A stretch of 64,000 nt of DNA from Ridgeia piscesae (lineage: Eukaryota > Annelida > Polychaeta > Sabellida > Siboglinidae): positions 1,232,001 to 1,296,000 of the forward strand of contig JAODUO010000044.1 in NCBI GenBank assembly GCA_025642075.2, in the 5' to 3' direction. Within the stretch, counting starts at the first letter, position 1, and each line of letters starts with the position of its first letter. The notes beneath the pieces were generated by a model, which had not been told where the DNA came from, searched no databases, and saw only the letters and a program-made list of their open reading frames with translations. A program made the translations under genes and the position numbers. Below are positions 42,141-54,886 of this stretch, in pieces.

Positions 42141-44077
42141 ATGTCACCGATAGAGCCTAAAGGGTGGGAGGGCTACCTAGCCAGCCGTGCGCCGGTTATC
42201 AATGCCCTTCCCGGTCAACTGAATTGCGACAGTTGCAACAACGGATTGACGCATAGGTCGCACACAGAATGCGGCCTACAGATGTGTTTGCCCTGCATGA
42301 CCAATATTTTAATGTCTGAAGAAGAAATTAAGATGTCTACCTTATCGTGGAGATTCCGCGCTGAAAGATAGAGTAAGTAAAATATCATGTGTGTACAATA
42401 CGGAAAGCGACGTTGAATTAATATAATAACTACATATTTCGTGTGTACATGGTTCCAACATAAATGACCAACTCATGTTTGATGTGTATTTTAGAATGTT
42501 GTCGTCATTCAGCCCACGTAGACGGTTAATGTGTAGCTGCGTATGTCTGCTTCCCCGCACTGGCTCTTTTAGCTTTTTGATGGTGATGTTAAACATTCAT
42601 TCAGTGTAGTAGTTGGCTTTAGATGCAGCCGAGATCACACAAAGGATTAGTTAAAACAAGTTTATATCTTACATTCCCCATCCATGTCTCTCCGACAGAC
42701 CCGTCCGTTCAAACACAAATCAGACTTCACTACGAAACATTCAAAATGGCCACTGTAGATGGAAAGAGGGAGAGAGATCGAGCGACGGAGGAGGAGATAG
42801 TTTACACCAGGTCATGCCAATTGTCGACGCAAGTGTCGTTTGCTGCCATATCTTGCTTGTGCAATGTTGCCATTTTCATGTACGGATGTTATTTAACGTC
42901 CGGGAAAATGTAAGCGCGATAAATTTAAGTCAAATGACAGTTCTGCCTGTGGACCTCGAGATGGCCTGGGTTGTCACCGCTGTACTGTCGATAATTAATT
43001 CTACATGTTGCATCTAGTGGCTCAATCTCGCTTTGTGTTCTGTGACAGGAGGTGATGCAGAAAGCGAAGGTTAATCGAGATACGTTGCCCACAAAGACCG
43101 ACTTGGCGGAGCACAAGAGGATGTGGCAATATAAGGTAGACAGGCAGGAGAGTCGGATTCCAAACTTGGAAGAACGCGTTGACCGACTGGAGCAAGACCG
43201 TCGCAGCAGCGTTGACCTTTCGGGTGGGTGTGGTTCACTGTCTGGTTATCGATCCTGTTCTAATGCCTTATCTTGAATACATACTAGAATACTACTTTTA
43301 AATATATATTATTAATCTTATCGTAATATAGCTATGTGTTGTGCTTTTTACTTTTACATGTCTAATAACAAGACTCACTTTTAAAGAATATAGCTTAACC
43401 TGTAAATATATACTTAATATAAGCATATTTTATAAAGTTTGTATCGTGTTTTGTAGCGTATCATTAGTATTAAATGTATTACTATTATTATTTAACCAGT
43501 ATACGCAAACTTATTGCCATAACGTTTAGCTATTTAGAATTATCATGCATGTACGCACCCGTGAACGGGACAGCCATCCCCGATCTAATGGTGTCAAAAT
43601 AACGTGTTCTTTTTATTATTACATACAAATGTTATTCATGTTTTTGTAGATGAGACATTGAGCAAGCTGATGGCCACCGTGCAGCAGGTCGGTGTACACG
43701 ACATACGACTCGCCGAGATGGACGTGCGCTTCCAGTGTCTCGAGACGGCCAACTACGAGGGAGTTCTCATCTGGAAGGTGGCTGATTACGCGCGCCGCAG
43801 ACGGGAGTCCTTCAACGATATGGTTAGTTCGATACGAGTTTCCACGCAGTGCGTCATGAACAACCACAAGTTTTCTACTAAACACAATTCAGATTTATTC
43901 GAAATGTAATCTGAATGATACAACCAAATCGGTGTGCCAGTTCAGACTTAATATTTATTATATAAAGAGCCATGTATCTGATGCCAGCCTGTTCATATAC
44001 GTACACACATACGCAAACGCGCGCGCACACAGACAGTCGCATGCAAGCACGCACGAACACCCCCCCCACACACACAC

Positions 44078-44148
<71 letters not shown>

Positions 44149-44250
44149 CAACACACAACAACACACACACACACACACATACAGTGTCACGCACACACAT
44201 TTTCAGTTGGTTATGTTAACATTTTCTATCTACACTGTTTACCGTTCGAG

Positions 44251-44322
<72 letters not shown>

Positions 44323-44362
44323 TGTGTGTTGTGTGTGTGTGTGTTGTGTGTGTGTGTGTGTG

Positions 44363-44460
<98 letters not shown>

Positions 44461-44463
44461 TGC

Positions 44464-44513
<50 letters not shown>

Positions 44514-45042
44514 TATATATATGTATGTGTGTGTATGTGTGTGCGTATATATATTTATATATGTGTGTGTGTGTGCGTGTGCGTGTGCGTGTGCGTGTGC
44601 GTGTGCGTGCGCGTGTGCGTGCGTGTGTATGTGTATGCGTATGTATAATAAATGCAATGTTATCACAGTTACGCTGTTACTTCAGAGCCAGCCGTCTCTC
44701 TACGGCTACAAGATGTGTGGATGTTTGTACATGAACATGGGTAGAGGCACACACCTGTCACTGTTGTTCGCGCTCATGTTCGATGCCCTACTAGAGTGGC
44801 CGTTCCGTGCGAAGGTGACCCTGAGCCTACTCGACCAGTCGCCAGCTCGTCGCGATCTCTCCGACACGTTCCGCCCAGACCCGACAAGCTCGAGCTTCAG
44901 GCGTCCTTCGACAGAGATGAACATCGCTTCCGGCTGCCCCATGTTCATCTCACACCAGGAACTGCAGAATTCTCGCTTCCTGAAGGAGGACACCATCTAC
45001 ATGAAGGTTGTTGTCGACACAACAGACATGGAGCCACGTTAA
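42141..45042 (+). pseudogene. TRAF3-like locus A: damaged RING exon, coiled coil and MATH domain
   Basis: Exons seen: 42141-42372 (RING-like, CDSCNNGL...TECGLQMCLPCM), 43049-43223 (coiled coil, EERVDRLEQDR), 43650-43822 (VHDIRLAEMDVRFQCLETAN then YEGVLIWKVADYARRR) and 44686-45042 (MATH, RGTHLSLLF, WPFRAKVTLSLLDQ, SSSFRRP, MNIASGCPMF, stop). The VHDIRLAxMDxRFQxLETA string is a TRAF3 signature. The last three exons join in phase (0-1, 1-0, 0). The RING exon is one base too long: in frame it ends LSWRFRAER-stop, but one frame over it reads CLPYRGDSALKDR up to the donor, like locus B. No zinc-finger exons lie between. A candidate exon 42699-42810 does not fit in phase. It may still be expressed as a short coiled-coil/MATH protein; I cannot tell. 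Confidence 0.7.
44064..44640. repeat. Compound (AC)n-(GT)n-(TA)n-(GT)n microsatellite
   Basis: An AC tract at about 44,064-44,190 is followed after roughly 60 bp by a GT tract at 44,254-44,458, then (TA)n to about 44,522 and GT/GC-rich repeats to 44,635. AC and GT tracts are mutually complementary in one strand, so the pre-mRNA could fold into a long stem. It fills the intron before the locus A MATH exon. Confidence 0.95.
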
Positions 45043-45119
45043 AGGGAGGATGCCAGATCCTCAGCCCAGAATTGGCCCAGCAGTAATTTGTAATTTGCTT
45101 TCCAATACGTGGAAAAGCT

Positions 45120-46290
45120 AAACATTCAATTCAATTTATTTCAAAACACACAACATTAAAAAGCAAGCAATACAAATACAAATAATAATAAGTCACATGA
45201 TACGAATGATATACAATTAAGAAATATGTTTTGAAAAGGAGTAGACATGAAGTAAAACACTTATATGTGTCTACCCCTGTGAACACTTTTCATAAAAAAA
45301 TGATGTGGCAATTCTTAGTTTTTAATTGTAATGATGCTGTTACACCACACATAAATACGTGCACACAACAAATGCTAATTTGTCGTTATAATCATGTATA
45401 TTTACATGGTATATTTGCCTATGAGAATATTAATATAATGACGTTTAAATGTATATTTGGACATTATGTTAACAAGCGGTTCGTTGAGAGAATTCCACAA
45501 TTTCATTGCTCTCATATTTATGCGGAAATTTTCTCTGATGAATTGATGCGTTCTACGTGCAGAATATAATGGAATAGATTTTATGAATAACTGTTGAGGA
45601 TCGTATGGTAAAACATTATGATAGGCATCAAGCATAAATAAAATTGTTTTTAGTTCAACTATATCATTGAATTTAAGGATGCGATATTCATAGAATAAGT
45701 TATTTGTATGATCCCATCGATTGGCACCGTGGATCAGTCTAATTACTCTTTTCTGTATTAATATAATACATTGTATGTTTGTCACATATGTGTTTCCCCA
45801 TATTTCACAATAATACATTAAGTGAGGTAAAAATAATGAACAATATGGAATACGCATGCTGGAGTGGTCGATACAATGGCTAACTTTGTATATAACAGAT
45901 GCAACTTTCGATAGCTTGGATTTCACCATGTTAATGTGGTTCTTCCAGTTTAACGATTCATCAATTAAGACACCAAGAAATTTAGTGGCTTGAACTCTCT
46001 GTATAGTAACATTATTGATAATGATAGCAACATCTTGTTGATGGGTATATCTGCCAAATAATATATAATTCGTTTTAGCAATATTTAATGACAGTTTGTT
46101 TACACAAAACCACTTGTACATCTTATCATGCTCCGTATTTAGTTAACTTTCTAAATCTGGTAATTTACTGTGACTATGAAATATATTTGTGTCGTCGGCG
46201 AATAAAATAAACTACAGTAGCTTAGACACATTACACATATCGTTAACATATATTGTAAACAATAGCGGACCTAAGATAAAACGCAAATTC
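45120..46290 (-). mobile_element. 5'-truncated non-LTR retrotransposon, RT domain with stops
   Basis: On the minus strand from about 46,290: GPLLFTIYVNDM, then LFADDTNIF (FADD catalytic box), LSLNIAKTNYILFGR, ATKFLGVLIDESLNWKNHI, IPYCSLFLPHLMYYCEIWGN and a C-terminal MRAMKLWNSLNEPL. Stops lie between the FADD part and the 240-codon ORF (46,121-45,402). The 5' truncation is just before the GPLLF motif. The 3' end (ttcaattcaatttatttc in plus orientation) lies some 80 bp after the locus A stop codon. Confidence 0.85.
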
Positions 46291-47011
46291 CGTAAAAGAC
46301 ACATGCAATCTAACATCGTGTCTATTGTCTATGATATGTGGTTGTGTCTATGATAGTGTGATAAACTCAATATTAAATCGGACATTTAAGATAAGAAACG
46401 TATAACACAAGATATGTATGAACTGATTTTCCTAGTATTCATCAGTCGGAAGCTACAAATGTCATCCATCGTTAGAATATTATTCTTGTGTCCAGTCCCC
46501 AACTAGTCTCGCTTTGTCCCCAATAAGCTCCAGTCGCGCTGAGTCACGCCATGTATCGTGACCCACTTGCAGGCCCTGTTACAAATGTAATTCCTTTAAC
46601 ATGTATAAATGGTATAAAATGTATAAAGTTACTTGATTTACCTCAATAACATGTAAGCATAGTATAATATTATGACTAAAGATGAAATAACTAAAATATT
46701 ACATTTTCATATCATTATGGGTGCTGCCACCTTGTGAAAGGCAAACACCAAAAAGTGTGCACTGGCGCATGATAATGGCATTGACAACGCGTTCGAATGA
46801 TCCTTTGTCGGTCTAACATGCGTCATTGCACTGCAGATACATCATAGCACTGAACCTATACTAGTATGCCTGTCCTATTGTACTCATTTCACATAAAAAG
46901 AATTTTTCAAAATCTCAAATGACACAATATATTTAAGGTACTACATTCGTATGGGTTAGCTATAGACCAGGAAGTCTAACTGTGCTCTGACCTCTGTAAT
47001 CACTCCGGCCA
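46291..47011. other. Intergenic; dispersed repeat matching window start
   Basis: 46,810-46,995 resembles 690-870 (ctaacatgcgtcatt, actgcagat, catttcacat, agaccag-aaagtctaa in the same order). No coding evidence. Confidence 0.5.
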
Positions 47012-47111
47012 GGGGATTTCCCAGTAAATAAAGGGGTCGCACTGCGAAAGTCACTGCGTAGGTAGTGCGATAACTATTACTCACTGGTGCAGACGCGGTT
47101 CCACCATAACT
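47012..47111 (+). promoter_or_regulatory. Second copy of TRAF leader segment with NF-kappaB-type site
   Basis: GGGGATTTCCCAGTAAA at 47,012 and ggttccaccataact|gtaagtatt at the end match 42,012-42,095 (donor at 47,112). A roughly 30-bp insertion lies in the middle. It may be the promoter and leader of locus B, whose RING exon is 6 kb downstream. Confidence 0.4.
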
Positions 47112-50100
47112 GTAAGTATTATTTTCAGTGTGTCATTATATACTGTCTTGCGATCTTACACTCGCCCAACTGGCTGCCGTTGATTGTGCAGTTGCCCCTT
47201 GACCTACATTCCACTAGCACGGAATAGTCAGTTGTTTATGTTTCTAAGTGACAGCGGGGGTGCATATATTTTGGTCATGACTCAGCATGCTATTTTTCTT
47301 ATTTCTTGTAACCTATGCATCATCGTCATATGATATGACGATTTCGTGTGTGGTATGCGCATGTTCAAATGTGGGGTGTTGCTTAAACTTTTCTTAGTGT
47401 GTAGTATACGTGTTAAAAAAAGCATGCAAGTGTTTGTGGACGTGACAGGGCAGTCAAGGCACTGATAGAAACCTCTGTAGCAGGATATATCGACGAGTTA
47501 TGTATAATTAAAACCATAACACATAACCACCCATAACATCGTGCATAACCATAGAGACATATAACCATAGCACGTGACCTACTCTAGGCCTCAAGCCAGC
47601 TAGAATATATAATTATAAATTATAGACACACTCCGCCATATTGAGCGGGGGGCGTCTCAAACGTATGTGTAACGCGCATTTCAGTGTCGCGTGGTTATAA
47701 CGCAATATGCAAATAATATAAATATAGTATAAGGAATAGAGATCTTCAAGATGTTGAACTATTACGACAAATTAATATTGATTGGAAGATTTTTTTTCAG
47801 TCAAGATTTCACCGAGGTAACATTGACAAAGGATCAGTTTAAGTGATATGCTAGAAAGTGTTATTTTTCACAAAGGACTATAAATGTATGGAACAGATTA
47901 TACACTTGCCACCTATGTATTCACAGGTCGGGCGGGGCGGGGCGGGGCGGGGCGGGGCGGGGCGGCGTGAAGGGTACAGATATGGGGTGTGGCTTGTGTG
48001 GGTGTATTGCGCCGTTGCTGCATGGCCGACAACATTCCACAGAAGTCAAATTAGCATCGATATTTACATAAAATATTCAAGGCGAAACCATAAAAAAATC
48101 AAAGCCAGGGACCAGTGATAAATTCAGTGGCGTAGCCAAATAAAAAAGACAACGGAAGAGGAAATCATGGTCAACTCACCCTGACAACAGGGATGCCAAG
48201 AAAACAACAACAATAGAATGCAATTTGACCCTAGTCTAGTAACTGGGCAACTATTATTTTGAATACTTGCACATTGAGAATGATGACGTTTCCACTGCTC
48301 TGTCACCTCTTATACTGCAGAAAGCAACAGAAATGGAGAATTCCTAATTTAATCCTATTTGAATTATGACAATTTTTTTGCGAAAGGGTAGGACTGGGAA
48401 GGAAACTTTTACACACACACATTCTTATACCCTCTGTACTTTGTGATTACGTTAATCAGGAAGCCAGTTACTGGTCCTCCGTTCCCCACCATCATAATTT
48501 TGTTCCGGGATTCAGGGGAAGGCCAATGTATAATTACAACTAGTGGCTCCTGTGATAGCGACTTTTCAGTCTTAACAGGAGTCACTGACCCCCATTTCAC
48601 TGTTCCCCACCTGGCACCCCTCTGAGTACGCCATTGGTGCGTGGACCACCAATAGACATTTGTTTAAACAAACAAACCTTATCATTATACATCTGACGTA
48701 AGCGTAGTGGATAAGTACCACAATGGTTAGTTTGTTACTGCAGGTCCATAGCTCAACACCACATAAAAGCCACTCTACAAAGTAAGTTAATTTTGCAATC
48801 AGAGATCGTTTGTTTTTATATAAAAAATTGCGATGTATCGACGTGAGGTAAACACTGCATATGTCATGAGACAAACACTGTGTATGTAAAATCACAATTA
48901 CCAATTTATATGCGTCTTCCTTCACAACAATGAGAGCAATGTGGTAGGAAGTACGATCAAATTAGTAAATATAGTTGTGTAGCTTTAATAGGCAACCAAA
49001 ACACTATCAACATGAGGCATACTTTTATGTGAATTCCTCACAATGCGATAAGCAAGTTTACGACATAGACATGACAGTGTCTCTCTGGCTCTGCTCAATT
49101 CAATATAATAAAATAATTGGTTATATTGACGGGAACGGAAGCAGGAAAACCTATCCGGATGTTTAGTTTCGAACTAGTCTCGCTTAACCGACTATCGGTC
49201 GGCTGCGGAACTACGCCGAGAAGACAGTCTTGTGCTTCTGCCGGTTTTGAATATTATCCGCGTGATCTAAACAATACTGCCACCTCACGGATACTGGTTA
49301 ATCCTGCCGTAATTTCTATATTTAGAAACAACTGCAAATTTGTATTTCTATTTATTTTGTGTTGATATAAGTTTAATTTTGAATAGTTTTTATAATACAG
49401 CATTATTTGATAAAAAAAGGTATCCTTATTTAATTTGTATGCTATCCGTTTGGGGCTAAACAATGCTGCCACCTCACGGATACTGGTTAATCCTGCCGTA
49501 ATTCTTATTTTATAAACAACTGTAAATTATTTTTGTGTTAATGTAAGTTCAATGTTGAATACTTTTTATAGGATACCATTATCTTATAAAAGTATGTCGT
49601 TATTTTAATTTTTATTTCATAGTTGGCCTAAGAGCCAATCAGCGTCTCTGTCTTAATCTGGGGCAGGGCCGCCCTGGCGGTTACAAATGCAAAGTATTAG
49701 TTTCCCAGGCTGAGTTGAGGGGTTTAAAAGTGCTGACACCTCACGGAGCCTGGGTAACCTAGGCTATTTTCGACCATAAAACCATTATCCGGAAATTCGA
49801 TACTGGCTAAATAAGCAAAGCATTTTTAACTTTAAGGAGATTCTTTTTAACATTAAAAACTCTTTGTAATGTACGCAATATAGTTAATTATTTCATATAA
49901 TTATGCGCGTGCGTACGTTTCATTACAAATGTGTTTTATTAATCATTTATAATCCTGACAACATATCAAAAGAATAATTCTGCCTACGCAGAGTTTCTCG
50001 TTTAGGATCGACGTCATCAGGTTATTGTTTTCTCATATGAAATAATTGGCTGTGTGTTACTAACGGTAATGTACGAAATGTAATAGGTAAAGGTATTAAC

Positions 50101-52500
50101 GGAACTATGTATCCTGTATCGCAATCGATAACCGCAGGGAGCAACAATTTGGGACGCAAGAACGGCAATCGGAAAACCCAATGCAGTCTAATCTCGCTTA
50201 ACCGACTGTCGGTCAGCTGCGTAACTTCGCCGAGAACAGTTGAGGGGCTTAAACGTGCTGCCACCTGACGGAGCCTCGGTCACCGATGCTAAATGCAGTC
50301 CCGCCGGCTCCTACGATTAGGCGAAGTAAACGAAACACTGTGTTTCGAGTCGTGTCATGTAATAACATAACCCAACATTCTGAACAGCTTAAATGTTGCA
50401 GTACTATACAATATGTTTGTTTTTAATTAAATATGAAAGGCGAACACATGCAAATATATTACTAAAACGCCACAGCTGATACCGATTAACAGCTGGTCAG
50501 CGCGCTTTGCCCAGTACATTTTTTGTAGTAATTAACAGTTGTCTTCAATCGACTGTCTGCATCATGTCTGCAGTTCAGCCGACACCGCAAATAGGCCATA
50601 AATGTACATTGTATATAAACCGCCAAATACAGTGCTTAAGTTTCTGTTTATTTTCCTAGTTGTACCAAATCATGACATACTAGCACTGGAATATAGCCAA
50701 AGTAGACACCATGCAACCACGACTTAACTACGTTTACAAAATGAATAAATACATTTATCAATTTAGGTTAATGTATAATACGCCCATACATACACAGCTA
50801 TATAGGCATAACACGTCATATTAGACAGATAAGAGTTATACTAATGGTATATAGGTGTGGTTAGCCATGGATAAACTTAGGCTTTAGGTAAAGTGTTCCT
50901 AAGAGGTGTAACTACTACGCTGTATAGATCAATTTGAATTACATAAAATATTTATGTACGAAATAAGTCGGAGTAACTACTTACGCGAAGCATCCATGTT
51001 TGGCATGCATACGCAAATTGCGCCTAGACCTCTGAATGGATCGCAAATACTGTGACGTAGAACTCAATTAACACTTTGATAGCAAACGCCATTCACGCGA
51101 CTTATAAATATTGTTTTACTATAAACAATTTATTTGACGCTTTCTTTGCATGCCTTTGATGAAATATGTGGTTGCGATTAGTAATATTGATATGTTGCTG
51201 AACGATTTAAAAAATAAAATGAAAGCAAATTATGCTTAGGAAAGGAAGAAATTGAGTGGTCCAAACGGCTTTGACAAAGGAGATATGCCGTGAATATTGC
51301 ATTTTGTTTAAGAATAAAACATCTTTTGTAAATAATTCAAGTACGCAAATTATGTACGGTTTTATTATGTTTATTAATAATAATTACAAAACAATCATTA
51401 AACAAAACTATTGTATGCATGGTTCGCGCGTAGTTTCGGCCGTCACAGTGTTTACGCTGATCAAAGTAAACGTGAACCTTTCACGTGCATGTTCGAAGTC
51501 CACAAACAACACTCAAAACGAGGTGGAACAACGGGTATACAGCGCTAATCTTTGACATGTACGAGTCATGTGCAGTATGCATAAACCGATTGCTAAACGA
51601 AAGTAGAACCACATTCAGGATCGATTGACTTTCCAGACCGTTACACCGACAATGAAACGAAAGTAAACCCGCAGTTATGTGAACCAAACTCATGCTGGCG
51701 TGATACTTACACGGTCTATTCATAGGGTATGAGGCGAGTAACACACGGGTATTCAGTTGTCGGCTAGCCGACAAGATCGGACGTGATTGGACGAAACGAG
51801 CTGTACAAATTTCAAATATATAAAATAAATCGTAGAGCAAGTCTTCTAAGGATTATAAACAACGCCACAACAGCAGCGAACGGTTAGTGAAAAGCTCCTA
51901 AGGTTATAAATAAATAATATTATTATCAACAGTGTTGATACGTATAGTCGTTGAATTTCCTTCAGTTGTTTAATGCGTCTAGCTGATAGATAAACATGTA
52001 GCATCATATTTTATATTGATTGGTTAGTTCAGAGATTCTAACATGTTGCTAGTATTGGTAGGGTAATGCAAATTTTCTTTCGTTACAGTTATTAATGAGT
52101 TAGGCAGAACATATCACGATTATGTTGTTCAACACGAACCACGCAACAGGTACTGTTAGGATAATCATATTCTTAACCCCAGTATGAGCTTATATCAGTT
52201 CTATGACATATATAACCATATCAGCACTTTCGGTTTTATTTTCGATTGAAATTATTTGTTATGTACTCGAATGCTCGTAGGCCGCAACCTCCATACAAAA
52301 GAAATAAACAGAAAGAAGCGCCATTCACGCCATAAAGGTCATAGTTGCCGTTATTACCATATAGCTACGATGGCTCTGCGACTTAAGTTAAATACTACTA
52401 ATAGTATACCTTCCTAGTTTTCTGCTTTATTGGAAAATCTTCCGTTGTCCCTGTTTGTCTAGAAACTCTTCCGATTTTCCGCTTCGTTGTGAACACATTC
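47112..52500. other. Intergenic / possible locus B first intron
   Basis: No supported exon. A small repeat family recurs at 49,160-49,320, 49,455-49,505, 49,715-49,770 and 50,185-50,290, sharing tctcgcttaaccgact, gccacctcacgga and tggttaatcctgccg blocks. Otherwise AT-rich with no recognised genes. Confidence 0.45.
47931..47966. repeat. GGGGC pentanucleotide repeat
   Basis: About seven tandem gggcg/ggggc units; potential G-quadruplex on the plus strand. Confidence 0.9.
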
Positions 52501-52529
52501 CGCTATTATTGACTTGGCCGGTGATCGCA

Positions 52530-52562
<33 letters not shown>

Positions 52563-52751
52563 GCCACCGCCACCGCCACCACCCCCACCACCACCACCAC
52601 CACCACCACCACCACCACCACCACCACCACCACCACCACCGCCACCACCACCACCACCACAAACACCACCACCACCACCACCACCACCACCACCACCACC
52701 ACCACCACAAACACCACCACCACCACCACCACCACCACCACCACCACCACA

Positions 52752-52782
<31 letters not shown>

Positions 52783-53150
52783 GCCACCGCCACCGCCACC
52801 GCCACCGCCACCGCCACCGCCACCGCCACCGCCACCGCCACCACCACCACCACCACCACCACCACCACCACCACCACCACCACCACCACCACAAACACCA
52901 CCACCACCACCACCACCACCACCACCACCACCACCACCACCACCACCACCACCACCACCACCACCACCACCACCACCACCACCACAAACATCACCACCAC
53001 CACCACCAACACCACCACCACCACCACCACCACCACCACCACCACCACCACCACCACCACCACCACCACCACCACCCCACCACCACCACCACCACCACCC
53101 CCACCACCACCACCACAAACACCACAAACACCACCACCACCACCACCAAC
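52530..53150. repeat. Very long (CCA)n/(CCACCG)n microsatellite abutting the RING exon
   Basis: About 620 bp of CCA, CCG and aaacacc variants. Blocks of alternating ccaccg (52,531-52,578; 52,757-52,840) alternate with pure cca. All six frames are open and produce poly-H, poly-T, poly-P, poly-W, poly-G and poly-V ORFs. In the RING frame it reads mostly poly-Pro after a stop at 52,522 but has no ATG, so the RING protein most likely starts at 53,164. Confidence 0.95.
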
Positions 53151-53163
53151 TCAAAAAGAGCCG

Positions 53164-54279
53164 ATGTCGTCTGTCGCGCCACCTGCTAGTCTGATGCAAG
53201 CCGTTCTGGATGGACCGCTGCCAACGTTTGTTGCACTTCCTGAGCGATTTACATGTGATGTTTGCCGAAGCATATTAAAAGACCCGTGGCAGACGGAATG
53301 TGGCCATAGAATGTGCCTGGCCTGTATGACGCAAATCTTTGAGTCTACTGAAGAAGTCATGTGTCCTGCTTATGATGAAGATTGTGTGATGATATCTAAG
53401 TCTAAGGTAAGTCATGTGTATACCACTCTTTTGATCCATTTAATAGAGCATCTTGCATCTCGTAATGATAGGTTGTTACATAAATACATATCACCGTATT
53501 TATTATCGTAATTACCGATGTGTACCGGTATAATTAATTAATTTATTTATTTATTTATTTATTAAGAGAGCGAGACAAATATAAGTATTTAAATAGAAAC
53601 AAAGCAACTATTCTGAACTTCTATGTTTCGCTCTTTATTATTCCCAATCACACGGCTACGTATATAATATCAGGTCAGTCATCGTCGAGGATAAACTAGA
53701 GTCCTAACACAGCCCAGTCACACTCTCATACGATAATATCAGCATGATAGACTTTCAGAGATTTGCTACTCACTAACCCACATCTCACCTGATCTACTTA
53801 AATATGTATTTTGATTTTATTCTAAACCTTAGGCGCAGTCATTTGCGCACAGTGAAATGGAAAACGTTCCGCTTCCTTGCAGATGTTCTATGACAGAGGC
53901 ACGGCTCGTGAGATCCTCTTGCAACAAGTCTACTGCGTCCACCACGATGCTGGCTGCACCGTCACGGTGAAATGGTCTCAACTTGAGGTAGTTATTTGTC
54001 AGGGGCGGTAAGTTTTAAGACAACGTGCTGCCAGTGCCATTTCGAAATATTGACACACTGTTCCTGTTGACTTACGGGAAGAAATAACTCCCTGGCTACA
54101 TAGAGTGATAGGAACAAGGATAAATCTAACACGTCGATGCCTGTCAGCTGTGACACCGTAAACAAACAAAACACAAGCACTGCAATAAGTTGCCGCTAAC
54201 CTGCTTAGCAATTGTTAAATAACGATGCATTCAACTATTGGCTGTATTGACAGGTGTGTGTGTTGTCGCTATATGTATA

Positions 54280-54328
<49 letters not shown>

Positions 54329-54819
54329 TAGTTATAGTTATAGTTATAGTTATAGTTATAGTTATAGTTATAGTTATAGTTATAGTTATAGTTATAGTTA
54401 TAATTACAAAGGAGATTCTTCCGAAGAGGTTTATTTTCTCATCATCATAGAACACAGGAAGCTAAACGTTGGTGATGTTTGTAGCCTTCGTGTGTGTTTT
54501 ACTTTACTACATCTTTGTATCGCAGCCGTTGTCCACCATGAAGACGTTTCCCCTTTGCTAATTCCTCTTATAATACAACCCTTGGGAGTCTGTTGTCGTT
54601 CGTACTGGTGATATGTCCAGTCCAATGTAGTTGGGAAGCCGTTATAGTGGCTTCTGGGGGTATATTAGCCCGTCGCATGACTTTAACATTTGGGATGTGG
54701 TCTTTCCATCATATCCGAAGGATTTGTCGTAGATGCTGGAGATGCACTTGAGAAATGTTTATGTGGCAACGGTAGAGAGTGTATGTCTCAGCTGAGTACA
54801 ATAGTGTGGAAGCATTTAG

Positions 54820-54886
<67 letters not shown>

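Noticed and set aside
42699..42810. Exon encoding PSVQTQIRLHYETFKM in TRAF locus A
   Set aside because: It has splice-like ends but does not fit the phase of the next exon and has no TRAF resemblance.
43878..44734. Several 80-175-codon ORFs of poly-VC, poly-HT and poly-YI
   Set aside because: AC/GT/TA microsatellite read in frame.
52427..53199. Long ORFs of poly-W, poly-H, poly-T, poly-P, poly-G and poly-V on both strands
   Set aside because: They are translations of the CCA/CCG microsatellite, open in every frame, with no conserved domain. Only the RING ORF from 53,164 is retained.
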